Assembly (NCBI RefSeq): GCF_002901445.1
Contig: NZ_PPPD01000001.1
Coordinates: forward strand, 558,001-622,000
DNA: 64,000 bases
Direction of reading: 5' to 3'
Source: Deinococcus koreensis
Lineage (GTDB): Bacteria; Deinococcota; Deinococci; Deinococcales; Deinococcaceae
Shown here: in pieces, positions 30,015-41,546 of the stretch
How the letters are laid out: the number at the start of each line of letters is the position of its first letter
How positions within the stretch are numbered: position 1 is the first letter of the stretch
The notes under the pieces: model-generated
What the model saw: only the letters and a program-made list of their open reading frames with translations
Told to the model about the DNA's origin: nothing
The model's database searches: none
Program-made: the position numbers and the translations under genes

Positions 30015-31745
30015 CTAGGCCTGGGGCATCTCGGCCTCGATCACCGTGCCGTGGCCGGGCGCCGACAGGATGCGGTAGTGGCCGCCGCGCGCCTCGATCC
30101 GTTCACGCATCTGCATCAGGCCCAGGCCGCCAGCCGAGGAGACCCGGCCGCTGGTCTGCTCGGGGTCGAAGCCCACGCCGTCGTCCTTGACGCGCAGGGT
30201 AACCACCGCGCCGCCGTGCAGGGTCACGCTGACCTCGCGGGCGCGGGCGTGCTTGGCGACGTTGTTCAGGCTCTCCTGCAGGATCCGGAAGATCACGGCC
30301 TCGTCGCCGGGCGAGAGCTGGATCTCGCCGGTCACGTCCAGGGTGCTCCGCACGCCGTTCTGCTCGCCGAAGTCCAGCACGTAGCGGCGCACCGTCTCCA
30401 GCAGGCCGTAGCGTTCCAGGTCGATGGGCCGCAGCGCGAAGATCGAGCGCCTGACCTCGCGGATCTGTTCGCGCAGCAGGGCGGTGGCGCCCCGGATCTC
30501 AGCCTCGGCCTGGGCCGGATCGGCGCGCAGCTGCCGGGCGATCACGTCCAGCTTCAGGGCCGCGAAGGCCAGCGACTGCGCCACGCCGTCGTGGATCTCC
30601 CGCGCGATACGGGCGCGTTCGTCGCCGATGGCGAGTTCCTCCGAATACAGGTAGGCGCGGGCGTTGCGCACGGCCAGGGTCGCCTGCCCGGCCATCAGGG
30701 CCAGCAGGGGCAGCCTCGCGTCGTCGAAGGCGCCCGCGTCCGGGTGGCCGAAGACGAGCACGCCCACCAGCCCCTCGTCGTCGCGCATGGACAGGCCCAG
30801 CACGGAGCGCGAGCCCTGGAAGACCTCGCTGGCCGCCTGGCCCTCGCTGATCAGCGGCACGGTGGAGCGCGCGACCTGCTGGGCGAAGGCCGGGGCGATC
30901 ATGCCGCCGTGCGCCTCGCCCGCCCGATCCTGGGCGTATTCGAGCCGCAGCACGCCGTCCTGGTCGCTCAGGTAGGCGGCGCGGGCATCGGCGCCCACGC
31001 GCTCGGCCATGGTGCGGGTGATGCGCGAGAGCAGGCGGCGCATGTTGCGTTCGGCGCGGATGCTCTGGTCGACCGAATACAGCGTCATCAGGTCCTGGGT
31101 GCGCTGCCGGGCCGCCTCAATGCTGGTGGTGACCTCGGCGGCCAGGGCCTGGGCCAGCGCGCGGGTGTCGGGCGTGGGCGGGGTCTCGAAGTGCAGCAGC
31201 AGGGCGCCGCCGCCCACCAGCCCCACGCTCAGCGGGTGCAGGGTGGCGCTGGGCGACGAGAGCAGGGTGTCGCCCCGGGCGCTGCCGCTCAGGCCGCCGG
31301 GCACGCTCAGGGTGGCGTGGGTGGCGCCGGTCACGCGCACGGCGCCGCGCACCGCGACCTCCAGCACCGCGCCCATGTCGGGGGCGCCGCCCAGGTCACG
31401 CATCAGTTCCTGCACGTCCTGCAGCCGCGCGTGCGAGGCGCTGAGCTGGCCGTAGAGGTCGCGCAGCTCGCGCTCGGCGCGCTCGCGGGCGCGGGTGCCC
31501 TCGGCAATCCACTCCACCGAGAAGTAGGTCACGGCCGGGCCGACCAGCCCGTAGAACATCAGGTGCGCCCAGAGTTCGCGGCCCGAGTCCGGCAGGCGGG
31601 AGATCAGGAACTCGACCAGCCCGACCACCAGGATGATCAGCGGCGGCAGCACATTGCGAACCACCCGCACGCGGTCGGACAGCCGGACGCGGGGTGACTT
31701 GGCCGGTGGGCCCAGCGGAGAGGGAGTGGTGATGGGGGCCTGCAT
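30015..31745 (-). CDS. GAF-domain sensor histidine kinase (NarL-type partner expected)
   Basis: 576 residues from ATG 31745. N-terminus with two membrane helices (LPPLIILVVGLVEFLI; HLMFYGLVGPAVTYFSV), a coiled linker, a GAF-like domain or domains (about 100-360), HisKA_3 phosphoacceptor IAREIHDGVAQSL, and HATPase_c with LNNVAKHA (N-box), DDGVGFD and GLGLMQMRERIE. This architecture phosphorylates LuxR/NarL-type regulators. No such regulator gene is adjacent; the nearest receiver protein (35772) lacks a DNA-binding domain. TACACT lies 10 nt upstream of the ATG. Confidence 0.92.
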   Translation of the reverse strand: MQAPITTPSPLGPPAKSPRVRLSDRVRVVRNVLPPLIILVVGLVEFLISRLPDSGRELWAHLMFYGLVGPAVTYFSVEWIAEGTRARERAERELRDLYGQLSASHARLQDVQELMRDLGGAPDMGAVLEVAVRGAVRVTGATHATLSVPGGLSGSARGDTLLSSPSATLHPLSVGLVGGGALLLHFETPPTPDTRALAQALAAEVTTSIEAARQRTQDLMTLYSVDQSIRAERNMRRLLSRITRTMAERVGADARAAYLSDQDGVLRLEYAQDRAGEAHGGMIAPAFAQQVARSTVPLISEGQAASEVFQGSRSVLGLSMRDDEGLVGVLVFGHPDAGAFDDARLPLLALMAGQATLAVRNARAYLYSEELAIGDERARIAREIHDGVAQSLAFAALKLDVIARQLRADPAQAEAEIRGATALLREQIREVRRSIFALRPIDLERYGLLETVRRYVLDFGEQNGVRSTLDVTGEIQLSPGDEAVIFRILQESLNNVAKHARAREVSVTLHGGAVVTLRVKDDGVGFDPEQTSGRVSSAGGLGLMQMRERIEARGGHYRILSAPGHGTVIEAEMPQA

Positions 31746-31755
31746 CCTGGCCCGC

Positions 31756-31761
31756 AGTGTA
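31756..31761 (-). promoter_or_regulatory. -10 box of near-leaderless sensor kinase promoter
   Basis: TACACT on the minus strand, 10 nt before the ATG at 31745. Confidence 0.45.
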
Positions 31762-31837
31762 GGCGTCAGGCGCCGCCCGATCTGTAGCCTCCGCCCGCCG
31801 GACAGGCCGCGAGGATCAGGCCCGGAAGCCGCTGACT

Positions 31838-32695
31838 TCAACCCGGCTGGTCGGGGCCTGGAACGCCGGGGCTGGGGCGAGCGGCGTCCGGCGGATCGGA
31901 GGTGCCGCCCTCCGAGGACGATGCCGGTGGCGGGCTCTCGTCGTCCAGCCCTCGGGCCACGTGGGCGGGCGCATTCTCCAGAGCCACCATCCCGCGCCGC
32001 GCCGCGTCGCCCACCTTCCAGTGGATCTGGCGCAGGAAGCCGCGGAACAGCCGGCTCTCGGCGGGGCTCATGAGGGCGCGGTCGAGCATGGCCCGCCACA
32101 GGCGCAGGGTGTGGCGCGCCCGCACGGCGTCGGTGTAGCCGATCAGGTGCATGGTCTCCTGCAGGTGGCCGTACATCGCCTCCATCTCCTCGCGGGTGGC
32201 CGCCCTGCGCGTCTGTTCAGGCGGGTCGTCCTGACCCTGTAGGAACTCGTAACACACCAGCAGCACGGCCTGGGCCAAATTCAGGCTGGCGTAGTTGCCG
32301 GTGGGAATCCGCACCGTGACCTGACACTGTTCCAGATCGCTGTTCGCCAGGCCGGATTCCTCGGGGCCGAAGACCAGCGCCGGAGCCGAGGCGGCGCGCA
32401 CCAGCGGGCGCAGGCTGGCCGGGTGCCGGCCCGCCGGGAGGTCGGCCCGGATGCGGGCGCTGGTGCCCACGCTGAGGTCACGGTCGGCCAGGGCGTCACG
32501 CAGGGTCGGGTAGAGGCGGGCGGCACGCAGCAGCCCTTCGGCATGGACGGCCATAGCCACGGACTGCGAGTCCAGATGGTCGCAGCGGGGGGCGACCAGA
32601 CGCAGATCGCTGGCCCCCATGTTCAGCATGGCGCGGGCCGCCGAGCCGATATTGCCGGGGGTTTTCGGGGACACGAGGACGACGGCGAGACTCAC
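31838..32695 (-). CDS. trmJ: tRNA (cytidine/uridine-2'-O)-methyltransferase TrmJ
   Basis: 285 residues. SPOUT-family knot motifs: NIGSAARAMLNMGASDLRLVAP, VFGPEESGLANSDLEQCQ and IPTGNYASLNLAQAVLL. The long C-terminal helical extension (GFLRQIHWKVGDAARRGM) fits TrmJ, which methylates position 32 of tRNA. A final Pro/Ser-rich tail is disordered. GTG start 7 nt after TAGCAT. Confidence 0.9.
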   Translation of the reverse strand: MSLAVVLVSPKTPGNIGSAARAMLNMGASDLRLVAPRCDHLDSQSVAMAVHAEGLLRAARLYPTLRDALADRDLSVGTSARIRADLPAGRHPASLRPLVRAASAPALVFGPEESGLANSDLEQCQVTVRIPTGNYASLNLAQAVLLVCYEFLQGQDDPPEQTRRAATREEMEAMYGHLQETMHLIGYTDAVRARHTLRLWRAMLDRALMSPAESRLFRGFLRQIHWKVGDAARRGMVALENAPAHVARGLDDESPPPASSSEGGTSDPPDAARPSPGVPGPDQPG

Positions 32696-32702
32696 AGGGC
32701 GG

Positions 32703-32708
32703 ATGCTA
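32703..32708 (-). promoter_or_regulatory. -10 box of leaderless trmJ promoter
   Basis: TAGCAT on the minus strand, 7 nt before the GTG at 32695. Confidence 0.55.
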
Positions 32709-32923
32709 GCGCCTGCGGGGCCGAGCCCGGTGGAATGTCAGGCTCTGGAAGATCGGGGACAAGGCACTGAGCGGTGAGAGATCAGGGAGGAGGGCCTCAA
32801 CACCAGCTCAGAGGTCGCGGCGCGGCCGAGAGTGTCGTTCGGCCCCGAAAGCGAGGGCAACCGGCGCCACAGGGGCCCCGTTCCCATGTCCAAAGGCCGC
32901 TTCTATCGAGCCCCGCCCCACGC

Positions 32924-33751
32924 TCAGCCCGACGCGAGGATGGGCGTCTCGTCCGTGACATGCAGGCCGAGCTTCAGGTCGTGGGCGAGTTCGGCGGGCG
33001 TGTCTCCCCAGGAATCCACGCTCAGCCGGGTCACGCCCTGGTGGCGCAGCCGGGCGTTCACGCCGCCGAGCAGCGCCCCGCGCAGGGCCGTGTGCCGCCA
33101 GTCCGGATGCACTCCGGGCGAATCGAGCCGGCCCTCTCCGCCCTCCAGCGCGACCCGGCAGATGCCGACGCCCCGCCCCTGGGAGTCCAGCGCGATCAGG
33201 CTCAGGTGCGAATCGAAGCCCCCGGCGCCGTCCAGCGCCGCCTGCGGGTTCACTGCGTGATGCCCGATGCGGTCTTCATAGGTTCGGAGCGCCTGCAGCC
33301 GCACCTCTTGGTCGGGCACGTCGGCCAGTGGGCGCAGCTGCACGCCGCCGGGGAGGTCGTGGTGGCGGTAGGGCACGCGGCCCGCGAGCCGGCGGTAGGC
33401 GCCGACCTCGCGGAAGCCCGCAGCCAGCAGCTCGGCCGGCGGAAACAGCGTGCCGTCCGCGAAGGCGTAGACCCGGCCGACTTCCTCACGCGCGGCCTGC
33501 GCCAGCGAGAGCGCCGCCACGACCTGCGCCGGGCCGGGAAAGGCCCCGCCGACCAGCTCGGCGCCGTGGTGGGGACTCGGGCGGGTGCCGACGGCGCCCA
33601 GCACCTCTCCCCCAGCGGGCAGATCCTCCGCCCAGGCCAGGAAGCCGGAGGTGCAGACCTCGGCCATCCAGGCCAGCTCCGTTTCCGGGGCGCCGTAGAG
33701 CTGCGCCAGGGCGGGCAGCAGCCCCACGGGCGGCACCTGCACCACCCTCAC
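32924..33751 (-). CDS. GNAT-family N-acetyltransferase-like protein (275 aa)
   Basis: Two-domain protein. The C-terminal half has GNAT-like elements (GVGICRVALEGGEGRLDSPGVHPDWRHTALRGALLGGVNARLRHQGVTRLSVDSWGD), with a weak acetyl-CoA loop (HPDWRHTALRGAL). The N-terminal half is a degenerate copy. Its GTG start overlaps the glgA stop by 4 bp, so it is translationally coupled to glycogen synthase. Substrate unknown. Confidence 0.8.
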   Translation of the reverse strand: MRVVQVPPVGLLPALAQLYGAPETELAWMAEVCTSGFLAWAEDLPAGGEVLGAVGTRPSPHHGAELVGGAFPGPAQVVAALSLAQAAREEVGRVYAFADGTLFPPAELLAAGFREVGAYRRLAGRVPYRHHDLPGGVQLRPLADVPDQEVRLQALRTYEDRIGHHAVNPQAALDGAGGFDSHLSLIALDSQGRGVGICRVALEGGEGRLDSPGVHPDWRHTALRGALLGGVNARLRHQGVTRLSVDSWGDTPAELAHDLKLGLHVTDETPILASG

Positions 33752-35130
33752 CGCAGCCGCCGGTACAGGTTCAGGTATTGCCCGGCGGGCCCGGCCCAGC
33801 TGAAATCCAGGCTCATGGCCTCCTCGACCCGCCGCCTCCAGTCGGCGCGGCGCTCGTATTCGGCGCGGGCCTCCCGGCAGGCGGCGCTCAGCCCCTGGGG
33901 GCTGGCCTCCGGGAAACGGAAGCCCACGTCATGCGGCACGGTGTCCACCAGACCGCCCGTCTCGCGCACCACGGGCAGCGTGCCGTAGCGCATGGCGATC
34001 ATCTGCGACAGGCCGCAGGGCTCGAAGCGGCTGGGCATGGCGAAAGCGTCGGCGCCGGCGTAGATGCGGTGGGCCAGCGGCTCGTTCATGCCGCTCACGA
34101 AGGTCACGCGGGGGTGCTGCGCCCAGCCGGTCAGGGCCGCCTCCAGCAGCGGGTCGCCGCCGCCCAGCACGACCACGTTCCAGTCCTGCACGAGTTCCGG
34201 CAGCGCCTCGATCAGCAGATCCATGCCCTTCTGGTCGGCCAGCCGGCTCACGGCGGCCAGGAGCGGTGCGCCGTCCAGGCCGAACTCGGCGCGCAGGGCG
34301 GCGGTGGCCCTGGCCTTGCCGTCCGGGTTCGAGTAGGTCTCGATGTCGGGGTCGATGCGCGGATTCCAGCGCTCCTGATCCAGCCCGTTGATGATCCCGC
34401 CCAGGCGGCCGTCCAAGGTCAGCCGGATCAGCAGGCCCTCCAGGCCCTCGCCGTACTGGGGCGTGGTGATCTCGCGGGCGTAGGTGGGGCTCACGGTGGT
34501 CACCTGATCCGCGAAGACCAGCCCCGCCTTCATCAGGTTGAGGTCGCCGTGGAACTCCAGCGTCTCGGGCCCGAAAGCCCACTCGGGCAGGCCGGTCCAG
34601 CGGGCGCCCTCGGCGATGTTCCACTTGCCCTGGTACTGCAGGTTGTGGATGCTGAACACCGTCCGGAGACCGGCCAGATGGGCGTGCGCGACCACCAGCC
34701 CGGCCTGCCAGTCGTGGCCGTGCAGCACGTCCGGCACGGCCCCGACCCGGCGCAGCGCGGGCAGCACCGCCCGGCCGAACAGGCTGAAGCGCCAGACGTC
34801 GTCGGGGTGATACAGACCGGGCCGCCCGAACTCGCTGAGCCCCACGAAGAGGTAGCGCACGCCGCCCTGCACGATCTCGCCCACCTGCACCTCGGCCGGG
34901 CCCAGCCCCTCCGGCGGCAGCTCCGGCAGCGGGCCGCGCCAGATCTCGGCGGGGCGTCCTGCCAGACTGCCGTACCAGGGCGAGACCACGGTGACCTGCA
35001 GCGGCTCTCCACCCTGCCCCTGCTGCTCGCTCAGGGCGGCCTGCTCGGCCGGCAGCGCCCCCAGCACGTCCCCCAGCCCACCCGAGCGGGAGAACGGAAA
35101 GACTTCCGAGCCCACGTGTACGACATGCAT
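33748..35130 (-). CDS. glgA: glycogen synthase
   Basis: 460 residues, GT5 family: transfers glucose from ADP-glucose to growing alpha-1,4-glucan. Motifs: HVGSEVFPFSRSGGLGDVLGALP (the ADP-glucose loop, usually K-x-G-G-L, here R-S-G-G-L), HGHDWQAGL, FSIHNLQYQG, NGLDQERWNP, and the E-x7-E region SRFEPCGLSQ. The Arg for Lys change in the first loop is notable. The ATG is 6 nt after TACAGT (leaderless). Followed by a coupled GNAT-like gene. Confidence 0.95.
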   Translation of the reverse strand: MHVVHVGSEVFPFSRSGGLGDVLGALPAEQAALSEQQGQGGEPLQVTVVSPWYGSLAGRPAEIWRGPLPELPPEGLGPAEVQVGEIVQGGVRYLFVGLSEFGRPGLYHPDDVWRFSLFGRAVLPALRRVGAVPDVLHGHDWQAGLVVAHAHLAGLRTVFSIHNLQYQGKWNIAEGARWTGLPEWAFGPETLEFHGDLNLMKAGLVFADQVTTVSPTYAREITTPQYGEGLEGLLIRLTLDGRLGGIINGLDQERWNPRIDPDIETYSNPDGKARATAALRAEFGLDGAPLLAAVSRLADQKGMDLLIEALPELVQDWNVVVLGGGDPLLEAALTGWAQHPRVTFVSGMNEPLAHRIYAGADAFAMPSRFEPCGLSQMIAMRYGTLPVVRETGGLVDTVPHDVGFRFPEASPQGLSAACREARAEYERRADWRRRVEEAMSLDFSWAGPAGQYLNLYRRLR

Positions 35131-35136
35131 GTACGC

Positions 35137-35142
35137 ACTGTA
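35137..35142 (-). promoter_or_regulatory. -10 box of leaderless glgA promoter
   Basis: TACAGT on the minus strand, 6 nt before the ATG at 35130. Confidence 0.5.
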
Positions 35143-35240
35143 CCCAACCTGGAGCCGTGTTCAGACCAGGAGCGGGTTCAGACCAGGGCCGTGTGGGGCG
35201 TGGGGCGGATCACGGTCACCGGGCCGTCCACGCCCCGGGT

Positions 35241-35270
35241 TTGACAAGCACGCCCACCACTCGCTACACT
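35241..35270 (+). promoter_or_regulatory. sigma-70 promoter of the Ile2-Val tRNA pair
   Basis: TTGACA at 35241-35246, 18-bp spacer, TACACT at 35265-35270, 34 bases before the first tRNA. Confidence 0.8.
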
Positions 35271-35303
35271 TCCCCTCGCCTCAAAGGCGGCCTTACCGGC
35301 AGA

Positions 35304-35380
<77 letters not shown>

Positions 35381-35398
35381 AGCAGGCACAGCAGGTCA

Positions 35399-35470
35399 GG
35401 GCGGTTAGCTCAGTGGTAGAGCATTCGCTTCACACGCGAGAGGTCGTAGGTTCAAGTCCTATACCGCCCA
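35399..35470 (+). tRNA. tRNA-Val (CAC)
   Basis: 72-nt cloverleaf plus encoded CCA (35471-35473). Acceptor gggcggt/accgccc, anticodon stem ttcgc/gcgag, loop ttcacac giving CAC for GUG codons. Confidence 0.95.
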
Positions 35471-35482
35471 CCAACAGAAAGA

Positions 35483-35505
35483 CCCCGGTAGAGCCGGGGC
35501 TTTTT
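35483..35505 (+). terminator. Rho-independent terminator of the tRNA pair
   Basis: ccccgg/ccgggg stem (35483-35488 with 35494-35499), then C and five T, ten bases beyond the tRNA-Val CCA. Confidence 0.9.
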
Positions 35506-35570
35506 CATTTTCAGGTCGTCCTGCACCACCCGAGCAGACCGGCCTTCAGCGCAGGTCTAGACACTCTCCA

Positions 35571-35740
35571 GATTCCGGCGGGACAGATGTCAGGAACACG
35601 GCGCTCTCAGCTCCTCCCCCTTCGGATACAAGAATGCTGACGCGCAGGAGCTCGGCGCACAGGGGCGAGTGGGAAGAGCGTCCCAGACAGCAGATTCAGG
35701 ACGATCAACCGAACAGGCGACGATCCTGTCCGCACCATCG
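35571..35740. repeat. degenerate copy of the 191-bp MITE
   Basis: Aligns over its length with 970-1160: shared gaacacg, gctcctcccc, gcgtcccagacagca (14 of 15) and the right end ctgtccgcaccat (13 of 13). The left end (gattccggcgggacag) is decayed. It fills most of the gap between the tRNA terminator and the response-regulator gene. Confidence 0.6.
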
Positions 35741-35771
35741 GTCATCCCGCCCTCCGGCGAGGCAACGCCGC

Positions 35772-36215
35772 TCAGGCCGTGGACTCGCCGGAACTGGCGG
35801 CGCGGCGGTTCATCTTGCTGTGGCGCCAGAAGTGCAGGAGATCCTCGACCTGCGCCAGAAAGGCCGTGAAGTTCTCGGTCTTCACCATGTAGGCGTTGGC
35901 GTACAGGGCATAGGCCCGCTGGATGTCGGCCGGGCTCGCGGAGGTCGAGAGCACGACCACGGGGATGGGCCGCAGCAGGGGGTCTTCCTTCATTTCGCGC
36001 AGCACGTCGAAACCCGAGACCCCGGGCATGTTCAGATCGAGGATGACCATGTCCGGCAGCGCCCGCCCGGGATCGCGCAGGTGAGCCAGGGCCTGGGCCC
36101 CGCCTTCACAGGTCTCGATACTGACCCAGGCGTGGTACTCGGAGAACACTTCACGGGCCAGCATCAGATCGGCCGAGCTGTCATCAACCACGAGGATGGA
36201 AAGCGACTCGGACAT
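35772..36215 (-). CDS. stand-alone response regulator (Rcp1/CheY-like)
   Basis: 147 residues, one receiver domain: acidic pair DDSSAD, phosphoacceptor ILDLNMPGVSGFDVL, conserved Thr/Ser VVLSTS, Lys in YMVKTENFTAFLAQVEDLL. No output domain; the form matches regulators such as Rcp1 that pair with phytochrome-type or hybrid kinases. It may take phosphate from the sensor kinase at 30015 or another kinase. ATG is 8 nt after TATCAT. Confidence 0.92.
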   Translation of the reverse strand: MSESLSILVVDDSSADLMLAREVFSEYHAWVSIETCEGGAQALAHLRDPGRALPDMVILDLNMPGVSGFDVLREMKEDPLLRPIPVVVLSTSASPADIQRAYALYANAYMVKTENFTAFLAQVEDLLHFWRHSKMNRRAASSGESTA

Positions 36216-36223
36216 AGGGCGGC

Positions 36224-36229
36224 ATGATA
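36224..36229 (-). promoter_or_regulatory. -10 box of leaderless response-regulator promoter
   Basis: TATCAT on the minus strand, 8 nt before the ATG at 36215. Confidence 0.5.
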
Positions 36230-36354
36230 CCGACCCCGGTCAGCGCGGCGCCACCTCTGGGGGGCCGATGTGAACTTTCTCTCGGGAGTGGACGTGGCTT
36301 CGCCTCATGGGGCGGTCAGCTCAGGCACCCGGATGTGGGGTGGAGATGAGCCGC

Positions 36355-37463
<1,109 letters not shown>

Positions 37464-37467
<4 letters not shown>

Positions 37468-38795
37468 GCCTTCACCCCTGGCCCGGCCGGTTCAGGAGGG
37501 CCGGCGGCGCACAGGGCCCGCGCCGCCCGGCGGAAGCTCTCGCCGCGCGACCGGTAATCCCGGAACTGGTCGAAGCTGGTGCCGATGGGGGCCAGCAGCA
37601 CCGTGCCCGCGCCGTCCAGGGCCTGCAGGCCCGCCTGAACCGCGTTGTCCATGCTCTCGTCTCCGCTGGCGCCGGGCACCACGTCGTAGGGCAGACCCAG
37701 GGCGCGGGCCAGCGCCTCGCCGTCCTCACCGAAGGCGATCACGCGGGTCACGCGGCCCTGCGCGGCTTGCCTGAGCGGCTCCAGCTCCGCGCCCTTGTCG
37801 CGCCCGCCGACCAGCCACGCGATGGGCGCCGCCGCGCGTTCCAGCGCCGCCTGCACGGCAATGGTGCGGGTGGCGATGGAGTCCTCGACGAAGCGCACCC
37901 CGCCCAGCCGGGCCACGGTCTCGAAGCGTCCGGGCATGGGCGCCGCGCGGCGCAGGCCCTCGGCCAGGGTGTGGGCGGACACCGGGCGGCCCAGGTGCTC
38001 CAGCAGCGCCTCGGCGGCCAGCACGGCGGCGGCGGCATTGGCCGGGTGGATGCCCTCGGGCAGCTCGCCCACGGGCAGCACCTCCGCGCCGCTCTGCAGG
38101 GCGATCCGCGCCGCGCTGAAGCGGCGAACCTGGGCGCGCGTGGGCAGGCTCAGGCCCTGCGGCAGCACCAGCACGTCGTCGGCGAGCTGCCCGGCCGTGA
38201 TGTTGCGCTTGGCCGCGTGGTACGCCTTGACCGTGCGGTGGCGATCCAGATGATCCACGCCCAGGTTGGTGATCACCGCGACCGGCAGGCGCAGCCCCGG
38301 CACGCGCTCCAGCTGGAAGCTCGACAGCTCCACCGCCGCGACCTCGGCACTGTCCACCACGTCCAGCAGCGGCGGGTCGATGTTGCCGCCCTCCTGCGCG
38401 CCCAGCCCGCAGGCCCGCAGCAGGTGGGCGATCAGCACCGTGGTGCTGCCCTTGCCGGCCGTGCCGGTCACGCCGACCATCGGCAGTTCGGGCCGCGACC
38501 GCGCCGCCAGCGCGACCTCACCGATGACCTCGGCGCCCCTGGCCCGCAGGGCCACCAGATCCGGGTGGTCGATGGGCACGCCCGGCGCCGCGATCACGGT
38601 CTCGTAGGCGTGGGCCGCGTTCCCCTGCTGCAGGCCCAGCTCGGCCATCAGGGCCAGATCCTCGCCCGAGGGGCGGGCGTCGAGCCAGTGGACGCCCTGC
38701 CCCGGGCCGGCGCGGCCCTCGCGCGCCAGGAAGCGGGCCACGCCGCGCCCGCTGCGGCCCAGACCGTAGATCAGCACCCCAGTGGCCGGATTCAC
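37464..38795 (-). CDS. murD: UDP-N-acetylmuramoylalanine--D-glutamate ligase
   Basis: 443 residues from the GTG at 38795, chosen because it lies 6 nt after TATGGT and gives the proper N-terminus (NPATGVLIYGLGRSGRGVA). ATP-binding loop GVTGTAGKGSTT, ELSSFQLE, NLGVDHLDRH and GGRDKGAEL (C-terminal domain). Adds D-Glu to UDP-MurNAc-Ala in the cytoplasm. Translationally coupled to ftsW. The open frame to 38855 is not supported. Confidence 0.95.
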
Positions 38796-39111
38796 GCCCA
38801 CACCATAAGCGAAAACCGGCGGGGTTGATGAAAGAGGCGGGGAGGACACGGGCACGCACGCTGACCACGACGGTCACGGCCTGGCACGGTCGCCTGTCCG
38901 GACAGAAGAACCGGGCACCCAGCCGGCCGGCCGCACCGTTCCCCGAACCGCCCACGGGCACGGACATTTCCGACCCCTGCCGCTCAGGCGGAGGCGTCAG
39001 CGTGTCAGCAGGAGTACCGTCCCATTCCCTATCTCCGGCCTTGCTCCTGCTCTGCGATCCCGGCTGGTCGCCCCCCACCCGCAGGTGTGCGCGATGGGTT
39101 CGGAGTCCGTG
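38796..39111. other. intergenic region between trmFO and murD
   Basis: 316 bases without a supported gene. Visible are the murD -10 box at its left end (TATGGT, 38802-38807) and a perfect 12-bp palindrome ctgtccggacag at 38894-38905. The rest shows no repeat or frame with coding character. Confidence 0.6.
38802..38807 (-). promoter_or_regulatory. -10 box of leaderless murD-ftsW promoter
   Basis: TATGGT on the minus strand, 6 nt before the GTG at 38795. Confidence 0.55.
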
Positions 39112-40599
<1,488 letters not shown>

Positions 40600-40608
40600 C
40601 AACCGCGC

Positions 40609-40614
40609 AGTGTA
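40609..40614 (-). promoter_or_regulatory. -10 box of leaderless trmFO promoter
   Basis: TACACT on the minus strand, 6 nt before a TTG and 9 nt before the ATG of trmFO. Confidence 0.5.
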
Positions 40615-40659
40615 GTGGATGGATCGCGGGGCATTTGTGGCGGGTGGACCCCCCGGCCC

Positions 40660-41502
40660 TCAGCGCTCCGGCGTGCCGCCCAGTGCCGCCTTCAGGCGCG
40701 AGAGGCCCTCGTAGCTCAGCACCCGCAGCGCCCACAGGCGATCCAGCGGGAGGGGCAGGGTCTGGTCGAAGCGGAACTCCTGTGCCGGCACCGACACCAC
40801 GTCCACGCCCTGGCGCCTGAACAGCGCGGCGGCGCGGCGCGAGTGGCTGGGCGAGGTCACCAGCAGCACCCGTGTCCAGCCGCGTGCGCGGGCCAGCTCC
40901 CGCACGCGGGCCGCCTCGTCGCGGGTGGTCGTCACATTCGGCAGGGTCAGCACCTGCGGGCCGCCGGAGGGGTACAGAGCGCCGATGTGCCGGCGTTCCA
41001 GCGCACTCATCTTCGGGCAGTCGGGCGGGCCGAGCAGCCCGGACTGCTCGGAGACGGTGACCACCGGGGCGTACCCGGCCCGCCACAGCTCCAGCCCGCG
41101 CAGCAGGCGGCCCAGGCTGGACGTTTCCAGCGTGGCCGCAGTGCACTGCACCCCGCCGCCCAGCACCACGATGGCGTCGGCCTTCACGGGAGGCTCCGCC
41201 AGGGTCAGGGTCGCCAGCGGGCCGCGCAGGACGGGCGTGAGCAGACAGGCGACCAGCGCCAGCGCCAGCACGGTCGCGGCGGCGTTCAGCGCGCGGCGGG
41301 TCGCCGGGAAGGCGCCCGCCAGCGCCCCGGCCAGCAGCAGGGCCAGCAGGACGGGCACGCTCCCGCGCACCTCACCCAGGAACGCCGCGAGCCCGCCCAG
41401 CGCCGCCCCGATCGCCGCGCCGCCCAGGAGGCCGGACACGGGGGCCGGCAGGCGACCGGGGCTCAGGTTCGTGCGCTGGGAGGAGTCGCGGGGCCTGGTC
41501 AT
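40660..41502 (-). CDS. YdcF/DUF218-family membrane protein
   Basis: 280 residues: about three N-terminal membrane helices, then a DUF218 domain with ADAIVVLGGGVQ, TTTRDEAARVREL and VLLVTSPSHSRRAAALFRRQG. The family includes SanA, YdcF and ElyC, envelope proteins linked to peptidoglycan and permeability. The domain is probably outside the membrane. TACACT lies 9 nt before the ATG. It reads toward trmFO, 60 bp away. Confidence 0.9.
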   Translation of the reverse strand: MTRPRDSSQRTNLSPGRLPAPVSGLLGGAAIGAALGGLAAFLGEVRGSVPVLLALLLAGALAGAFPATRRALNAAATVLALALVACLLTPVLRGPLATLTLAEPPVKADAIVVLGGGVQCTAATLETSSLGRLLRGLELWRAGYAPVVTVSEQSGLLGPPDCPKMSALERRHIGALYPSGGPQVLTLPNVTTTRDEAARVRELARARGWTRVLLVTSPSHSRRAAALFRRQGVDVVSVPAQEFRFDQTLPLPLDRLWALRVLSYEGLSRLKAALGGTPER

Positions 41503-41511
41503 GTCGGGCCC

Positions 41512-41517
41512 AGTGTA
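41512..41517 (-). promoter_or_regulatory. -10 box of near-leaderless ydcF-like promoter
   Basis: TACACT on the minus strand, 9 nt before the ATG at 41502. Confidence 0.45.
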
Positions 41518-41533
41518 GAGGCAGGCCGGCCCC

Positions 41534-41539
41534 TATACT
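41534..41539 (+). promoter_or_regulatory. -10 box of leaderless DUF305 gene
   Basis: TATACT, 7 nt before the GTG at 41547, 16 bp from the divergent box of the ydcF-like gene. Confidence 0.6.
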
Positions 41540-41546
41540 TCCCCGC

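Noticed and set aside
32700..32923. Possible gene or repeat between trmJ and the GNAT-like gene
   Set aside because: Only the trmJ -10 box is recognisable; no frame with coding character, hairpin or repeat stood out.
36216..36354. Possible MITE remnant between ftsW and the response regulator
   Set aside because: A few words resemble the element ends, but no inverted ends or ordered blocks could be aligned.
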